Shown: piece after piece, positions 28,032-37,343 of the stretch
How positions within the stretch are numbered: position 1 is the stretch's first letter
How the letters are laid out: each line of letters starts with the position of its first letter
Assembly: GCF_001483755.1 (NCBI RefSeq)
Contig: NZ_LQBK01000033.1
Span: 134,771-198,770 of the forward strand
Origin: Kocuria rosea subsp. polaris
Lineage (GTDB): Bacteria; Actinomycetota; Actinomycetes; Actinomycetales; Micrococcaceae
Reading direction: 5' to 3'
DNA length: 64,000 nucleotides
Translations under genes and position numbers: made by a program
The notes under the pieces: model-generated
Seen by the model: only the letters and a program-made list of their open reading frames with translations
What the model was told of the DNA's origin: nothing
The model's database searches: none

Positions 28032-29114
28032 TCAGCGCGGCGGCTCCGAGGTGTCCACCCGGTCCCCGCGGCGCTGCCGCCGGTCCTGGGTGGTGTCGCG
28101 GATCTCGCCGACCAGCTCCTCGATGACGTCCTCGAGGAAGAGCACGCCCAGGGTCTGCCCGCCCGGGTCGACCACGCGCGCCAGGTGCGAGCCCGTGCGC
28201 TGCATGGCCGCCAGCGCGTCGTCGATCTCGATGCCGGGGCGCAGGTTCGCCAGGGAGCGGACCCGGGTCACCGGCACCGGCTCGTTGTAGCGGCTCTCCG
28301 GGATGGACAGGACGTCCTTGATGTGCAGATAGCCGTTGAGCTCGCCGTCGTCCTCGGTGAGGGCGAAGCGCGAGAAGCCCGTGCGGGCCACCGCCTTCTC
28401 GACCTCCGCCGCGGAGGCGTCCTCGGGCAGCGTCACGAGCTCGTGCAGGGGCACCATGACGTCGGCGGTGCGCTTGGACGAGAACTCGAGCGCGCCGGAC
28501 AGCAGGCCCGTCTGGTCCGCCACGGTGCCCTCCTTCGTGGACTCCGCCACGATGGACTGGAGCTCGTCCAGGGTGAAGGTCGAGGAGACCTCGTCCTTCG
28601 GCTCGATGCCCATCAGCTTCAGCACGTGGTTCGCCGACCAGTTCAGCGTGGCGATGACCGGCTTCACCACCCGGGAGACGAACACGAGCGGCGGCGCGAG
28701 CAGCAGCACCGCCCGGTCGGCGGCGGACACCGACATGTTCTTCGGCACCATCTCCCCGAACACCACGTGCAGGAAGGTCACCACGAGCAGGGCTGTGAGG
28801 AACCCGCTGACGTCGGCGACCTCGGCCGGCACGCCCAGGTGCTCCAGCGGGCCGGAGACGATGTGGTGCAGCGCCGGCTCGGAGATGTTGAGGATCAGCA
28901 GGGAGCACACGGTGATGCCCAGCTGGCAGCAGGCCAGCATCAGGGACACGTGCTCCATCGCGTACAGCGCGGTCCGGGCCCGCTTGTTGCCGTCCTCGGC
29001 CAGCGGCTCGATCTGGCTGCGCCGCGCGGACATGACGGCGAACTCGCCGCCCACGAAGAAGGCGTTGCCCGCCAGGAGCACCACGAGCCATGCCAGGCCT
29101 GCCCAGTCGCTCAT
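28032..29114 (-). CDS. CNNM/CorC-type transporter (DUF21 plus CBS domains), copy 1
   Basis: A 360-residue membrane protein. The DUF21 domain has helices near residues 4-24, 53-77, 92-113 and 126-147, with FVGGEFAVMSARRS and VFGEMVPKN as family signatures. Two CBS domains follow (about 200-320), binding nucleotides in the cytoplasm. Members export magnesium or related divalent cations, or sense them. This copy ends after the CBS pair and lacks the C-terminal CorC_HlyC domain that copy 2 has. The ATG overlaps the stop of copy 2 by four bases (ATGA). Confidence 0.87.
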   Translation of the reverse strand: MSDWAGLAWLVVLLAGNAFFVGGEFAVMSARRSQIEPLAEDGNKRARTALYAMEHVSLMLACCQLGITVCSLLILNISEPALHHIVSGPLEHLGVPAEVADVSGFLTALLVVTFLHVVFGEMVPKNMSVSAADRAVLLLAPPLVFVSRVVKPVIATLNWSANHVLKLMGIEPKDEVSSTFTLDELQSIVAESTKEGTVADQTGLLSGALEFSSKRTADVMVPLHELVTLPEDASAAEVEKAVARTGFSRFALTEDDGELNGYLHIKDVLSIPESRYNEPVPVTRVRSLANLRPGIEIDDALAAMQRTGSHLARVVDPGGQTLGVLFLEDVIEELVGEIRDTTQDRRQRRGDRVDTSEPPR

Positions 29115-30472
29115 CGTGCGTCCTCCTCCCGTGCGCTGTCCTCGCGGGCGCCCGCGGCGGCGTCCTCGTGCTCTTCCGGGGACGGGACGAAGCGGATGCG
29201 GTCCACACGGCGTCCCTCCATCCGGGCGACCTCGAGCACGCCGCCCTGGACGGGGACCACGTCCCCGGTCCTCGGGACCTGCCCGAGCCGGTCCATCATG
29301 AAACCGCCCATGGTCTCGTAGGCGGGCCCGTCCTCGATGTCGAGCTCGGTGATCTGCTCGGAGACCTCGTCGGGGCGCATCAGCCCCGGGAAGTACCACT
29401 CGCCCGTCGCGGACTGCAGGGCCCCGAGGCTGAGCCGGTCGTGCTCGTCGGAGACCTCCCCGACCACCTCCTCCACGAGGTCCTCGAGGGTGACGACGCC
29501 GGCGGTGCCGCCCCACTCGTCGACGACCACGGCCATCTGGAGCCCGCCGGAGCGCAGCTGCACGAGCAGCGAGTCCAGGTGGACGGTCTCGGGCACGCGC
29601 AGGACGTCCTCCATGATCGCCCCGCACTCCAGGGCGGCGCGGCGCTCCGACGGCACGGCCACGGCCTTCTTGATGTGCACCACGCCGCGGACGTCGTCCG
29701 GGGAGTCGTCCATCACGGGGAAGCGGGAGTGGCCGGTGCGCGAGGCCACGGCCACGACGTCCGCCACGGACTCGTGGGAGTCGAGCATCTGCACGCGAAT
29801 CCGGGGCGTCATGACGTCAGCGGCCGTGCGCTCCGCGAACGTGAGGGTCTTGGCGACGAACGCGGCGGTGCCGGCGTCCAGGGTGCCCATCTTCGCGGAG
29901 CGGCGGACCATCGAGGACAGCTCCTCCGGGGAGCGTGCGCCCGAGAGCTCCTCCTTGGCCTCCATCCCGAACAGGTGCAGGACACGGTTGGCCACGCCGT
30001 TGAGCGTGACGACGAACGGCTTGAACACCGCCGTGAACACCAGCTGGGGGCGGGCGACCAGCCGGCCCACCCGGAACGCCTCCGCGATCGCCCAGTTCTT
30101 GGGCACGAGCTCGCCCAGCAGCATGGACAGCAGCGTCGAGATGAGCATCGACAGCGCCAGGGTCGCTCCCCCGGCGGCCGCCACGGACAGGCCGGTGAGC
30201 TCGGCGATCGGCTCCCGCAGGAAGGACTGGAGCGCGAGGTCCAGGGTGTAGCCGGTGAGCAGGGTGGTCAGGGTGATCCCGAGCTGGCAGCTGGAGAGCT
30301 GCGTGGACAGGGACTTGAGGCACTTGAGCAGCGGTTCCGCGGCCCGGTCGCCCTCGGCGACCGCACGGCGCACCGTGGTCTGGTCGAGGGCCACGAGGGA
30401 GAACTCGACGGCCACGAAGAAGCCCGTGCCGAGGATCAGGAGCAGGCCCGCCGCCAGGAGCAGCCATTCCAT
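29111..30472 (-). CDS. CNNM/CorC-type transporter (DUF21, CBS, CorC_HlyC domains), copy 2
   Basis: A 453-residue membrane protein with the same DUF21 design as its downstream neighbour: FFVAVEFSLVALDQT in the first helix and LLGELVPKNWAIA near residue 122. A CBS pair covers about 210-335, with VVVDEWGGTAGVVTLEDL typical of the second. The CorC_HlyC domain follows (GEWYFPGLMRPDEV to EVARMEGRRVDRIR). The ATG at 30472 is preferred over the GTG at 30604, which would add a Pro/Arg-rich stretch; GGGAGG lies upstream. Tandem unequal copies suggest a heteromer (inference). Confidence 0.88.
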   Translation of the reverse strand: MEWLLLAAGLLLILGTGFFVAVEFSLVALDQTTVRRAVAEGDRAAEPLLKCLKSLSTQLSSCQLGITLTTLLTGYTLDLALQSFLREPIAELTGLSVAAAGGATLALSMLISTLLSMLLGELVPKNWAIAEAFRVGRLVARPQLVFTAVFKPFVVTLNGVANRVLHLFGMEAKEELSGARSPEELSSMVRRSAKMGTLDAGTAAFVAKTLTFAERTAADVMTPRIRVQMLDSHESVADVVAVASRTGHSRFPVMDDSPDDVRGVVHIKKAVAVPSERRAALECGAIMEDVLRVPETVHLDSLLVQLRSGGLQMAVVVDEWGGTAGVVTLEDLVEEVVGEVSDEHDRLSLGALQSATGEWYFPGLMRPDEVSEQITELDIEDGPAYETMGGFMMDRLGQVPRTGDVVPVQGGVLEVARMEGRRVDRIRFVPSPEEHEDAAAGAREDSAREEDAR

Positions 30473-30664
30473 CAGGAGCGGCCTCCCGTGGCGGCCCGCC
30501 GGGCGGGGGCCGGGGCCGTGCGGCCGGGGGCGGGGGCGGGGCGGGGGACGGTGGGTGAGCCGGCGCGGGGGCCGCGGCGGGGGACGCCGCGGCCGGGCCG
30601 GCAACTACTGAACGAGTCCATGAGAGCTCCAGAGTACCGGAGCGGGGCCCGCCCGGCGCGCGGC

Positions 30665-32122
30665 TCAGGACCAGCTGACGGCGCGCGCCCTGCCCTCCTC
30701 GTAGCCGGAGGCGGACTGGATGCCGACCACGGCCCGGGAGGCGAACTGCTCGAGGGTCGTGGCCCCCGCGTAGGTCATGGAGCTGCGCACGCCGGCGGTG
30801 ATCTGGTCCACGAGGTCCTCCACGCCGGGGCGCTCGGGGTCGAGGTACATCTTGGAGCTCGAGATGCCCTCCTCGAACAGGCCCTTGCGGGCGCGGGCGA
30901 AGGCGCCCTCGCCCCGGGTGCGCTCGCGCACGGCGCGGGTCGAGGCCATGCCGAAGCTCTCCTTGTACATGCGCCCGTCCGCGTCCACGTTGAGCTCGCC
31001 GGGCCCCTCGTGGGTGCCGGCGAACCAGGAGCCCACCATCACCTGGCTGGCGCCGGCCGCGAGCGCCAGGGCGACGTCCCGGGGGTGCTTGACCCCGCCG
31101 TCCGCCCAGACGTGCCGGCCCAGTCCCGCCGCGGCCTCGGCGCACTCCAGCACGGCGGAGAACTGCGGCCGCCCCACGGCGGTCATCATCCGGGTGGTGC
31201 ACATCGCGCCGGGGCCCACGCCCACCTTCACGATGTCCGCGCCGGCGTCGACGAGGTCCTGGACGCCGTCCGCGGTGACCACGTTGCCCGCCACGACGGG
31301 CACGTCGGGAGCCGCGGCGCGCACCTGCTCGAGGGCCTCCACCATCTTGCGCTGGTGGCCGTGGGCGGTGTCGACGACGAGGACGTCCACCCCGGCGTCG
31401 AGCAGGGCCCTGGCCTTGCCCCGCACGTCCCCGTTGATGCCCACGGCGGCGCCCACCCGGAGCCGCCCGGCGCCGTCCAGCGCGGGGGTGTAGATGGTGG
31501 AGCGCACCGTGCCCTTGCGGGTCAGCACGCCCACGACCGTGTCCCCGTCCAGCACGGGCGCCACGTGGGCGCGGGTCTGGGTCAGCCGGTCGTAGGCGGC
31601 GGCGAGGACGTCGTCGCCGGAGCCGGCCCGGACGTCCGCCAGGGAGAACACCGGGGCGTCGGTGCGCATGATCGAGCCGAGCTGGGTGAAGCGGTCCACC
31701 TCGGTGCAGTCGGCCGCGAGCACCACCCCGCGGTAGGCCCGGTCCGGCCCGCACACCACCACGGCGCCGTGGGGTCGCTTGTGCATGATGCCCAGGGCGT
31801 CGTGGACCGTGTCCTCGGCGCCGAGGACCACGGGCGTCTCGAAGCGCGGCGAGCGGTCCTTGACCCAGGACGTGACGTCGGCGATGACGTCGAGCGGGAT
31901 GTCCTGCGGCAGGATGCCCAGTCCGCCGCGCCGGGCGAGCGTCTCGACCATCCGGCGGCCGGTGACCGCCGTCATGTTCGCGGCCACGAGCGGCACGGTG
32001 GCGCCCGTGCCGTCACGCGGGGTGAGGTCGACGTCGAAGCGGGAGGTGACCCGGGAGCTCGAGGGGACGAGGAAGACGTCGCTGTAGGTCAGGTCGGAGG
32101 TGGGGGTGTTGAGAAAGCGCAC
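30665..32122 (-). CDS. guaB1: GuaB1-family GMP reductase (IMP dehydrogenase-like)
   Basis: A 485-residue TIM-barrel protein of the IMPDH/GMPR family. YSDVFLVPS begins the barrel, two CBS domains are inserted near residues 95-205, GVGPGAMCTTRMM near 305 carries the catalytic cysteine, and MVGSWFAGTHEGPG follows. The mycobacterial GuaB1 has been shown to be a GMP reductase rather than an IMP dehydrogenase, and the overall design here is the same, so salvage of GMP to IMP is the likely reaction. The GTG start has a TAGACT box seven bases upstream and no ribosome site. It begins the minus-strand run toward the CNNM genes. Confidence 0.9.
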   Translation of the reverse strand: MRFLNTPTSDLTYSDVFLVPSSSRVTSRFDVDLTPRDGTGATVPLVAANMTAVTGRRMVETLARRGGLGILPQDIPLDVIADVTSWVKDRSPRFETPVVLGAEDTVHDALGIMHKRPHGAVVVCGPDRAYRGVVLAADCTEVDRFTQLGSIMRTDAPVFSLADVRAGSGDDVLAAAYDRLTQTRAHVAPVLDGDTVVGVLTRKGTVRSTIYTPALDGAGRLRVGAAVGINGDVRGKARALLDAGVDVLVVDTAHGHQRKMVEALEQVRAAAPDVPVVAGNVVTADGVQDLVDAGADIVKVGVGPGAMCTTRMMTAVGRPQFSAVLECAEAAAGLGRHVWADGGVKHPRDVALALAAGASQVMVGSWFAGTHEGPGELNVDADGRMYKESFGMASTRAVRERTRGEGAFARARKGLFEEGISSSKMYLDPERPGVEDLVDQITAGVRSSMTYAGATTLEQFASRAVVGIQSASGYEEGRARAVSWS

Positions 32123-32129
32123 GCGCGCC

Positions 32130-32135
32130 AGTCTA
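32130..32135 (-). promoter_or_regulatory. -10 box for a leaderless guaB1 transcript
   Basis: TAGACT reads toward guaB1 and ends seven bases before the GTG. A second TAGACT at 32204-32209 points the other way, toward the 2-oxoglutarate dehydrogenase gene, and would give that message a leader of about 180 bases. Confidence 0.45.
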
Positions 32136-32392
32136 GCCGGGGCCCCGCGACACGCGCCCCGGGGCGGGGCCGCGGACTAGCCATGCCGCCGCGCGGATCA
32201 CTAGACTCGCCGGAGGTACGGCCGCGCCCGGTCGACGACCGTCCGGCCGGTCCGGAGGCGGACGCCGGCGGCTGTCGCGGGAGACGGCCGGCGACGAACA
32301 CCGGCGGCGGGTCCGGACGCTGCTGGGACCGACACTGTGGAGACCGGGCAGACGGCCTCCACGCGATCAACCATGGAAGAGGCGTATTCCCC

Positions 32393-35300
32393 GTGCCACA
32401 TCAGCCACAGCACCCCATCCCTGAAGAATTCGCAGGTAACGAGTGGCTCGTCGACGAACTGTTCGAGAAGTACCGGACGGACAAGAACTCGGTGGACGAG
32501 AAGTGGTGGCCCATCTTCGAGTCGATGAGCGCGGACAACGGCACCCCCGCGGAGCAGCAGAGCAAGGCCCCGGCGTCCTCCCCCGAGGAGAAGGCCCCGG
32601 CGTCCTCCTCCAAGGAGAAGGCCCCTGCGTCCTCCCCGAAGGAGAAGGCCCCGGAGGGCACCGCCTCCAAGGCCCCCGCCGCCCCCCAGGCCCCCAGGGC
32701 CGAGTCCGGGACCGCTGACCGGGCCGCCTCCGCGCCGGCGACGAAGCCGGCCGCGAAGCCCGCCGCGGCGCCCGCCCCCCGCAAGTCCGGTGCCAAGGCC
32801 GAGGGCCGGCCCGAGACCGACCAGGGCGAGGCCGATACCACGGAGGCGAAGCGGCCCATCCCGGCCCAGCCCGCCCGCGCCCGCGCCACGGCCCCCAACC
32901 ACGACGCGCCGGCCGAGGACAAGGTCGTCAAGCTGCGCGGGCCCGCGAAGGCCGTGGCCGCCAACATGGACGCGTCCCTCACCGTGCCCACCGCCACCAC
33001 GGTCCGCGCCGTCCCGGCGAAGCTGCTGATCGACAACCGCATCGTCATCAACAGCCACCTCGCCCGCAACCGTGGCGGCAAGGTGTCCTTCACGCACCTG
33101 ATCGGCTACGCGGTGATCAAGGCCCTGGCCAACTACCCGTCCCAGAACGTCGTCTACGACGAGCAGGACGGCAAGCCCGTCGCGGTGCACCCCGCCCACG
33201 TCAACTTCGGCATCGCCATCGACATCCCGAACAAGGACGGCTCCCGCAACCTCGTGGTGCCGAACATCAAGGGCGCCGAGGACATGTCCTTCATGCAGTT
33301 CTGGAACGCGTACGAGGACGTCGTCCGCCGCGCGCGCGCCAACGAGCTGACCATGGAGGACTACCAGGGCACCACGGTGTCCCTGACCAACCCGGGCGGC
33401 ATCGGCACGGTGCACTCGGTGCCCCGCCTGTCCAAGGGGCAGGCGTGCATCGTCGGCGTGGGCGCGCTCGACCACCCCGCCGAGTACCGGGGCTCCTCCC
33501 CCAAGACGATCGCGCGGCACGCGGTCTCGAAGATCATCACGCTGACCTCGACCTACGACCACCGCGTCATCCAGGGCGCGGGCTCCGGCGAGTTCCTGCG
33601 CCTGATCGAGTCCTACCTGCTGGGCGGGGAGGACTTCTACGACGAGATCTTCGAGGCCCTGCGGATCCCCTACGAGCCCGTGCGCTGGGCCGTGGACAAC
33701 CAGGTCAACCCCGAGATCCAGGTCAACAAGGTCGCCCGGATCCAGCAGCTGATCCACGCCTACCGGGTCCGCGGGCACCTCATGGCGGACACCAACCCGC
33801 TCGAGTACGTGATGCGCAAGCACCCGGACCTCGACATCCGCACGTACGGGCTGTCCCTGTGGGACCTGGAGCGGGAGTGGCCCACCGGGGGCTTCGGCGG
33901 CGCGGACGTGCTGAGCCTGCGCACCATCCTCGGCCGGCTGCGGGACGCCTACTGCCGCACCGTCGGCGTGGAGTACATGCACCTCCAGGAGCCGGAGGAG
34001 CGCGAGTGGTTCCAGGACCAGCTCGAGCACGGCTACCAGAAGCCCAGCCGCGAGGAGCAGTTCCGCATCCTCGGCCGGCTCAACGCCGCCGAGGCCTTCG
34101 AGACGTTCCTGCAGACCAAGTACGTGGGCCAGAAGCGGTTCTCCCTCGAGGGCGGCGAGTCCCTGATCCCGCTGCTGGACGAGATCATCTCCGACGCCGC
34201 CGACGCCGGGCTCGCCGGCGTGGGCATCGCCATGGCCCACCGCGGCCGGCTCAACGTGCTCACCAACATCGCCGGCAAGTCCTACGCCCAGGTCTTCCGC
34301 GAGTTCGAGGGCAGCCAGGACCCGCGCACCACCGAGGGCTCCGGCGACGTGAAGTACCACCTCGGCACCGAGGGCTCCTTCACCTCCGACAACGGCAACG
34401 AGACCCAGGTCTACCTGGCCGCCAACCCGTCCCACCTCGAGGCGGCCGACCCGGTCGTCGAGGGCATCGCCCGGGCCAAGACCGACGTCCTCGGGGCCGG
34501 CCCCGAGGGCGACGGCACCTACCCCGTGCTGCCCATCCAGGTGCACGGCGACGCCGCCTTCGCGGGCCAGGGCGTGGTCGCGGAGGTCCTGCAGATGGCC
34601 CTGCTGCCCGGCTACACGGTGGGCGGCACCGTCCACGTCGTGGTGAACAACCAGGTGGGCTTCACCACCGCGCCCGCCGCGGCCCGGTCCACCACGTACG
34701 CCACGGACATCGCCAAGGGCCTGCAGGCGCCGATCTTCCACGTCAACGCCGACGACCCCGAGGCCGTCACGCACGTGGGCCAGATGGCGTTCGCGTACCG
34801 GCAGGCCTTCCACAAGGACGTCATCATCGACCTCGTGTGCTACCGGCGCCGCGGCCACAACGAGGGCGACGACCCCTCGATGACGCAGCCGCTGATGTAC
34901 AACCTCATCGAGGAGAAGCGCTCGACCCGCAAGATCTACACCGAGAACCTCGTGGGCCGCGGCGACATCACCCAGGAGGAGGCCGACCGGGCGCTGAAGG
35001 ACTACCAGGAGCGGCTGGAGCGGGTCTTCGCCGAGACCCACGAGGCGCAGACCTCCTCCATCCCGCTGGTCACCGGGGACTCCGCCGCGATCTCGAACAT
35101 CGAGCGGCCCTCCGCCCAGCAGGCCGACTCCGGGGTGTCCATCCCGCGCACCACGGCGATCTCCGGCGAGGCCGCCGAGCGGATCGGCGCGGTGCACCTG
35201 GAGGTCCCCGAGGACTTCACCGTGCACAAGAAGCTGCGCAAGCTGCTCGAGCGCCGCGAGGCGATGACCCGCGAGGGCGGCGTGGACTGGGGCATGGGCG

Positions 35301-36304
35301 AGCTGATGGCCTTCGGGTCCCTGATGATGGAGGGCATCCCGGTCCGGATGTCCGGCCAGGACGTCCGGCGCGGCACCTTCACCCAGCGCCACGCCGTGTT
35401 CTACGACGCCGGCACGGGTGCGGAGTGGACCCCGCTCAACCACCTCTCCGGGAACCAGGCGCAGCTGGCGATCTACAACTCGCTGCTGTCCGAGTACGGG
35501 GTGCTGGGCTTCGAGTACGGCTACTCCGTGGAGCGCCCCGAGGCCCTGACCGTCTGGGAGGCCCAGTTCGGCGACTTCGTCAACGGCGCCCAGATCATCC
35601 TGGACGAGTTCGTCTCCTCCGCCGAGCAGAAGTGGGGCCAGCGCTCCTCGCTGGTCATGCTCCTGCCGCACGGGTTCGAGGGGCAGGGCCCGGACCACTC
35701 CTCCGCCCGCATCGAGCGCTTCCTGACGCTGTGCGCCGAGAAGAACATGGTCGTGGCCAACCCCTCGACGCCGGCGAACCACTTCCACCTGCTGCGCCGG
35801 CAGGCCTACAGCCGCCCGCGCAAGCCGCTGGTGGTGGCCACGCCGAAGCAGCTGCTGCGCCTCAAGGCGGCGGCCTCCCCGATCGACGAGTTCACGTCCG
35901 GGGCGTTCCGCCCGGTGATCGGCGACCAGGCGGGGCTGGAGGCCTCCGAGGTCACGGACGTGGTGCTGGTCTCCGGCCGGCTCTACTACGACCTCGTCTC
36001 GGCCCGCGAGGAGCGCCAGGACCGGAGCACGGCGATCGTGCGCGTGGAGCAGCTGTACCCGCTGCCCCTCGCGGAGATCCGTGAGGAGCTCGGCAAGTAC
36101 CCGGAGGCCCGGCTCACCTGGGCCCAGGACGAGCCCGCCAATCAGGGCGCCTGGCCGTTCATGGCCGTCAACCTGGTGCCGCAGCTCGACCGGCCGGTCC
36201 GGCTGGCCTCCCGTCCCGCGTCCGCGTCCCCGGCCAACGGCTCGGCCAAGCGCCACGCGGCGGAGCTCGAGACCCTGGTGCAGACGGCCTTCGAGCGCGA
36301 CTGA
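32393..36304 (+). CDS. kgd: Multifunctional 2-oxoglutarate dehydrogenase E1/E2 (OdhA/Kgd)
   Basis: A 1303-residue fused enzyme of the actinobacterial type. Residues 1-40 are the E1 N-terminal segment (EEFAGNEWLVDELFEKY). Residues 57-90 are KAPASS-EEK repeats in an Ala/Pro-rich linker. The E2-like acyltransferase core spans about 165-410 with active histidine in DHRVIQG near 388. The thiamine-diphosphate E1 part follows with HRGRLNVLT near 616, GDAAFAGQG near 718 and NNQVGFTT near 752. It feeds the TCA cycle and lacks a lipoyl domain, which is supplied in trans in related species. The GTG at 32393 has AGAGG ten bases upstream. Confidence 0.95.
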   Translation: MPHQPQHPIPEEFAGNEWLVDELFEKYRTDKNSVDEKWWPIFESMSADNGTPAEQQSKAPASSPEEKAPASSSKEKAPASSPKEKAPEGTASKAPAAPQAPRAESGTADRAASAPATKPAAKPAAAPAPRKSGAKAEGRPETDQGEADTTEAKRPIPAQPARARATAPNHDAPAEDKVVKLRGPAKAVAANMDASLTVPTATTVRAVPAKLLIDNRIVINSHLARNRGGKVSFTHLIGYAVIKALANYPSQNVVYDEQDGKPVAVHPAHVNFGIAIDIPNKDGSRNLVVPNIKGAEDMSFMQFWNAYEDVVRRARANELTMEDYQGTTVSLTNPGGIGTVHSVPRLSKGQACIVGVGALDHPAEYRGSSPKTIARHAVSKIITLTSTYDHRVIQGAGSGEFLRLIESYLLGGEDFYDEIFEALRIPYEPVRWAVDNQVNPEIQVNKVARIQQLIHAYRVRGHLMADTNPLEYVMRKHPDLDIRTYGLSLWDLEREWPTGGFGGADVLSLRTILGRLRDAYCRTVGVEYMHLQEPEEREWFQDQLEHGYQKPSREEQFRILGRLNAAEAFETFLQTKYVGQKRFSLEGGESLIPLLDEIISDAADAGLAGVGIAMAHRGRLNVLTNIAGKSYAQVFREFEGSQDPRTTEGSGDVKYHLGTEGSFTSDNGNETQVYLAANPSHLEAADPVVEGIARAKTDVLGAGPEGDGTYPVLPIQVHGDAAFAGQGVVAEVLQMALLPGYTVGGTVHVVVNNQVGFTTAPAAARSTTYATDIAKGLQAPIFHVNADDPEAVTHVGQMAFAYRQAFHKDVIIDLVCYRRRGHNEGDDPSMTQPLMYNLIEEKRSTRKIYTENLVGRGDITQEEADRALKDYQERLERVFAETHEAQTSSIPLVTGDSAAISNIERPSAQQADSGVSIPRTTAISGEAAERIGAVHLEVPEDFTVHKKLRKLLERREAMTREGGVDWGMGELMAFGSLMMEGIPVRMSGQDVRRGTFTQRHAVFYDAGTGAEWTPLNHLSGNQAQLAIYNSLLSEYGVLGFEYGYSVERPEALTVWEAQFGDFVNGAQIILDEFVSSAEQKWGQRSSLVMLLPHGFEGQGPDHSSARIERFLTLCAEKNMVVANPSTPANHFHLLRRQAYSRPRKPLVVATPKQLLRLKAAASPIDEFTSGAFRPVIGDQAGLEASEVTDVVLVSGRLYYDLVSAREERQDRSTAIVRVEQLYPLPLAEIREELGKYPEARLTWAQDEPANQGAWPFMAVNLVPQLDRPVRLASRPASASPANGSAKRHAAELETLVQTAFERD

Positions 36305-36362
36305 GACGGTCCCGGAGGGCGGGGGCCCGTGCCCCTGCCCTCCCGCACGTCCCCAGCGAGTC

Positions 36363-36394
36363 CGGCGCCGGCCCGTGCCCACGGGCCGGCGCCG
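36363..36394 (+). terminator. 14-bp hairpin after kgd
   Basis: Bases 36363-36376 pair perfectly with 36381-36394 around a GCCC loop, 59 bases past the kgd stop and 44 bases before the SGNH gene. A likely terminator without a T-tract. Confidence 0.65.
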
Positions 36395-36437
36395 CTCGTC
36401 CCCCCGACATCCCGCACCCCCGACCAGAAAGAACGAC

Positions 36438-37037
36438 GTGGAGCAACGAAGGATCAGAATTGTCGCAGTCGGTGACGAGCTGCTGGCCGGCGAGGGCGAC
36501 CCCCGGGGCCTGGGCTGGTTCGGGCGGGTCATGGCCCGGACACCGCACCACGTGGCCCCGGTGTCCGCCTACAACCTCGCGGCGCCCGGCGAGGGCAGCG
36601 AGTCGCTGAACGAGCGCTGGTTCGAGGAGGCGGCCCGCCGCTTCTCCCCGGGCCACGACAACCGCCTGGTCATCGCGCCCTCCACGCTGGACATCGACCT
36701 GTCCATCACGAGCGCACGGTCCCGGCTGAACATGGCGAACATCATCGACACCGCCTCCCAGCACAACGTGCGGGTCCTCGTCGTCGGCCCCCCGCCCACG
36801 ATGGACACCGAGCGCAACCGCCGGATCGCGGACCTCTCGGCCGCCTACGCGGACGTGACGACCCGGCGCAACCACGTCTACGTGGACACGTTCAACCCGC
36901 TGCAGCACCACGAGCAGTGGCGCAAGGACCTCGCGGCCAACCACGGCCACCCCGGCCAGGCCGGCTACGGCCTGATGGCCTGGCTCGTGCTGCACCGCGG
37001 CTGGTACGACTGGCTGGACCTGCCCGAGCCCCAGTGA
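36438..37037 (+). CDS. SGNH/GDSL-type esterase or lipase
   Basis: A 199-residue hydrolase-like protein. Block I is VGDELLAGEGDP near residue 9, where GDE replaces GDS; the nucleophile serine of the usual GDSL motif is therefore not at its normal place, which makes catalysis uncertain. Block V is HGHPGQAGYGLMA near 177, supplying the expected Asp/His region. There is no signal peptide, so it acts in the cytoplasm. The GTG start at 36438 is chosen because the first beta strand follows; the ribosome site is weak. It is separated from kgd by a terminator. Confidence 0.7.
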   Translation: MEQRRIRIVAVGDELLAGEGDPRGLGWFGRVMARTPHHVAPVSAYNLAAPGEGSESLNERWFEEAARRFSPGHDNRLVIAPSTLDIDLSITSARSRLNMANIIDTASQHNVRVLVVGPPPTMDTERNRRIADLSAAYADVTTRRNHVYVDTFNPLQHHEQWRKDLAANHGHPGQAGYGLMAWLVLHRGWYDWLDLPEPQ

Positions 37038-37173
37038 GCCCCGCCCGTCCCCCGTGTGAGAGAATGGCGGGCAGTGCCCCGTCCGGCCGCCGCCGACATC
37101 ACCCGACCACGCGGGAACGGACGCCGACACCCACGATCCGCCGCGGACGACCGCGGACAGACAGGAGGCTCGC

Positions 37174-37248
37174 ATGAGCAAGCGCGGACGCAAGCGCAAG
37201 GACCGCCGCAAGGGCGGCGCCAACCACGGCAAGCGCCCCAACGCCTGA
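37174..37248 (+). CDS. Ribosomal protein bL37 (24 residues)
   Basis: A tiny, very basic protein starting MSKRGRKRKDRR and ending ANHGKRPNA, preceded by AGGAGG five bases before the ATG. Sequence and size match bL37, the 24-residue large-subunit protein seen in mycobacterial ribosome structures, which is specific to actinobacteria and usually missed by gene callers. A strong hairpin follows. It stands alone between the SGNH gene and the convergent rsrA gene. The assignment rests on my recollection of the family's sequence pattern, not an alignment. Confidence 0.85.
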   Translation: MSKRGRKRKDRRKGGANHGKRPNA

Positions 37249-37276
37249 GGTCCTCCCGGACCCCGGCGACGCCGTG

Positions 37277-37320
37277 ACGGAAGGGCCCCGGACTGCTGAT
37301 GCGGTCCGGGGCCCTTCCGT
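37277..37320. terminator. 17-bp hairpin between bL37 and rsrA
   Basis: Bases 37277-37293 pair perfectly with 37304-37320 around a ten-base loop. It lies between two convergent genes and can serve both directions. Confidence 0.75.
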
Positions 37321-37343
37321 GTGCCCGGGGCGGGGCGCCGGGC

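Noticed and set aside
29090-32392. A long plus-strand extension in front of kgd
   Set aside because: It is antisense to the CNNM and guaB1 genes; the kgd family begins at the GTG at 32393.
36419-36437. A ribosome site for the SGNH gene (AGAAAGAA)
   Set aside because: It is too weak to decide the start; the GTG was chosen on protein grounds instead.
32201-36532. A 1443-codon minus-strand reading
   Set aside because: It mirrors kgd completely and has no domain; ordinary high-GC shadow.
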